From Candidatus Woesearchaeota archaeon (lineage in GTDB: Archaea > Nanobdellota > Nanobdellia > Woesearchaeales > WJKL01), in assembly GCA_014729145.1 (NCBI GenBank), contig WJKL01000067.1:1-11962 (forward strand): 11,962 nt of DNA. The letters are read 5' to 3'. The position numbers and the translations under genes were made by a program. The notes beneath the pieces were generated by a model that saw nothing but the letters and a program-made list of their open reading frames with translations, did no database searches and had not been told where the DNA came from. The first letter of the stretch is position 1. Each line of letters begins with the position of its first letter. Shown piece by piece: positions 11,616-11,962 of this stretch.

Positions 11616-11962
11616 ATGGCAGAAAACAAAGAACAATTTTTAGTTCCCCAGGATCAGTATCTAAAATCGGGGATCCACATCGGAACCAAATTCAAGACAA
11701 GGTATATGGATCAGTTTATCTACAAGACAAGACCAGACGGTTTGTCAGTTCTAAATCTCCAGAAGATAGATGAAAGACTGAAGATAGTTGCAAATCTTCT
11801 TGCCCAATACGAGCCTGAAGATATCCTTATAGTATCCAGAAGAGAAAACGGATGGAAACCACTTAGAAAGCTGAAAAAGATGACAGGTATCAATATCTTT
11901 GCCGGAAGATACCCTCCTGGAATAACCACAAATGCAAACCTTGAAGATTTCATGGAAGTAAA
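11616..11962 (+). CDS. rpsB: 30S ribosomal protein S2 (archaeal type), 3' partial
   Basis: The reading frame is open to the window edge, with about 115 residues visible. MAENKEQFLVPQDQYLKSGIHIGTKFKTRYM matches archaeal/eukaryotic S2 (S2p/uS2), which binds the 30S head-platform region and helps in subunit assembly. Hallmarks are the YL-GIHIGT motif (15-23), DQFIY-RPDGLSVLNLQKIDERL, ILIVSRRENGWKP-L-K-K-TG, and GRYPPGITTN. The ATG at 11616 is preceded by a weak GAGATC Shine-Dalgarno. The long leader with a strong hairpin is unusual compared with the leaderless or short-leader genes around it, and fits the known habit of ribosomal protein genes to self-regulate through leader RNA (inference). Confidence 0.93.
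   Translation, partial: MAENKEQFLVPQDQYLKSGIHIGTKFKTRYMDQFIYKTRPDGLSVLNLQKIDERLKIVANLLAQYEPEDILIVSRRENGWKPLRKLKKMTGINIFAGRYPPGITTNANLEDFMEV

Overview
This is an AT-rich archaeal window. RPA with a zinc-binding site, a RadA recombinase, an archaeal-type 30S protein S2, TATA-box promoters and a long run of proteins starting with KKAQ/KRGQ all point to archaea. Very many KKAQ-type (class III, prepilin-like) N-termini, short overlapping genes and little-characterised secreted proteins are most like the DPANN superphylum, Woesearchaeota/Pacearchaeota type. That placement is inference; no 16S gene is present.

Positions 1-7216, all plus strand, hold a block of ten small membrane-anchored proteins, nine of them with a visible N-terminus of the K-K/R-A/G-(Q/A/D)-hydrophobic type expected of archaeal prepilin-peptidase substrates. 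It begins with two tandem paralogues (a partial gene ending at 731 and 733-1605) that carry a CxxC pair and a glycine-rich membrane hairpin. Then come very short pilin-like proteins (1642, 1778, 2315, 2640; the last has two thrombospondin-type-3-like calcium motifs). The block ends with a tightly coupled five-gene cassette (3118-7216) whose genes overlap as ATGA or sit one base apart. One cassette protein seems to carry a degenerate, probably non-catalytic amidase_3-like domain, and another has a TPR-like tail. No assembly ATPase or TadC/FlaJ-like platform gene lies in the window, so an appendage or surface complex is a hypothesis.

Positions 7282-8747 encode RPA (single-stranded DNA binding) followed by a YdjM/DUF457-type membrane metal-dependent hydrolase. 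A PsiE-like four-helix membrane protein converges on the minus strand (8767-9228). A divergent regulatory region (9229-9549) follows, with a TATA box for each side, repeated CACTGG words and a structured RNA leader with three hairpins.

Positions 9550-10939 encode a small conserved protein of unknown function and RadA, separated by a terminator-like hairpin and a possible internal promoter. The RNA 2',3'-cyclic phosphodiesterase gene thpR (10978-11508) comes next. The window ends inside rpsB, whose 5' leader can fold into a 19-bp hairpin or a competing smaller one, a candidate autoregulatory element. RPA and RadA form a DNA recombination/repair theme, and thpR and rpsB an RNA/translation theme; the secreted block looks like a separate surface function.
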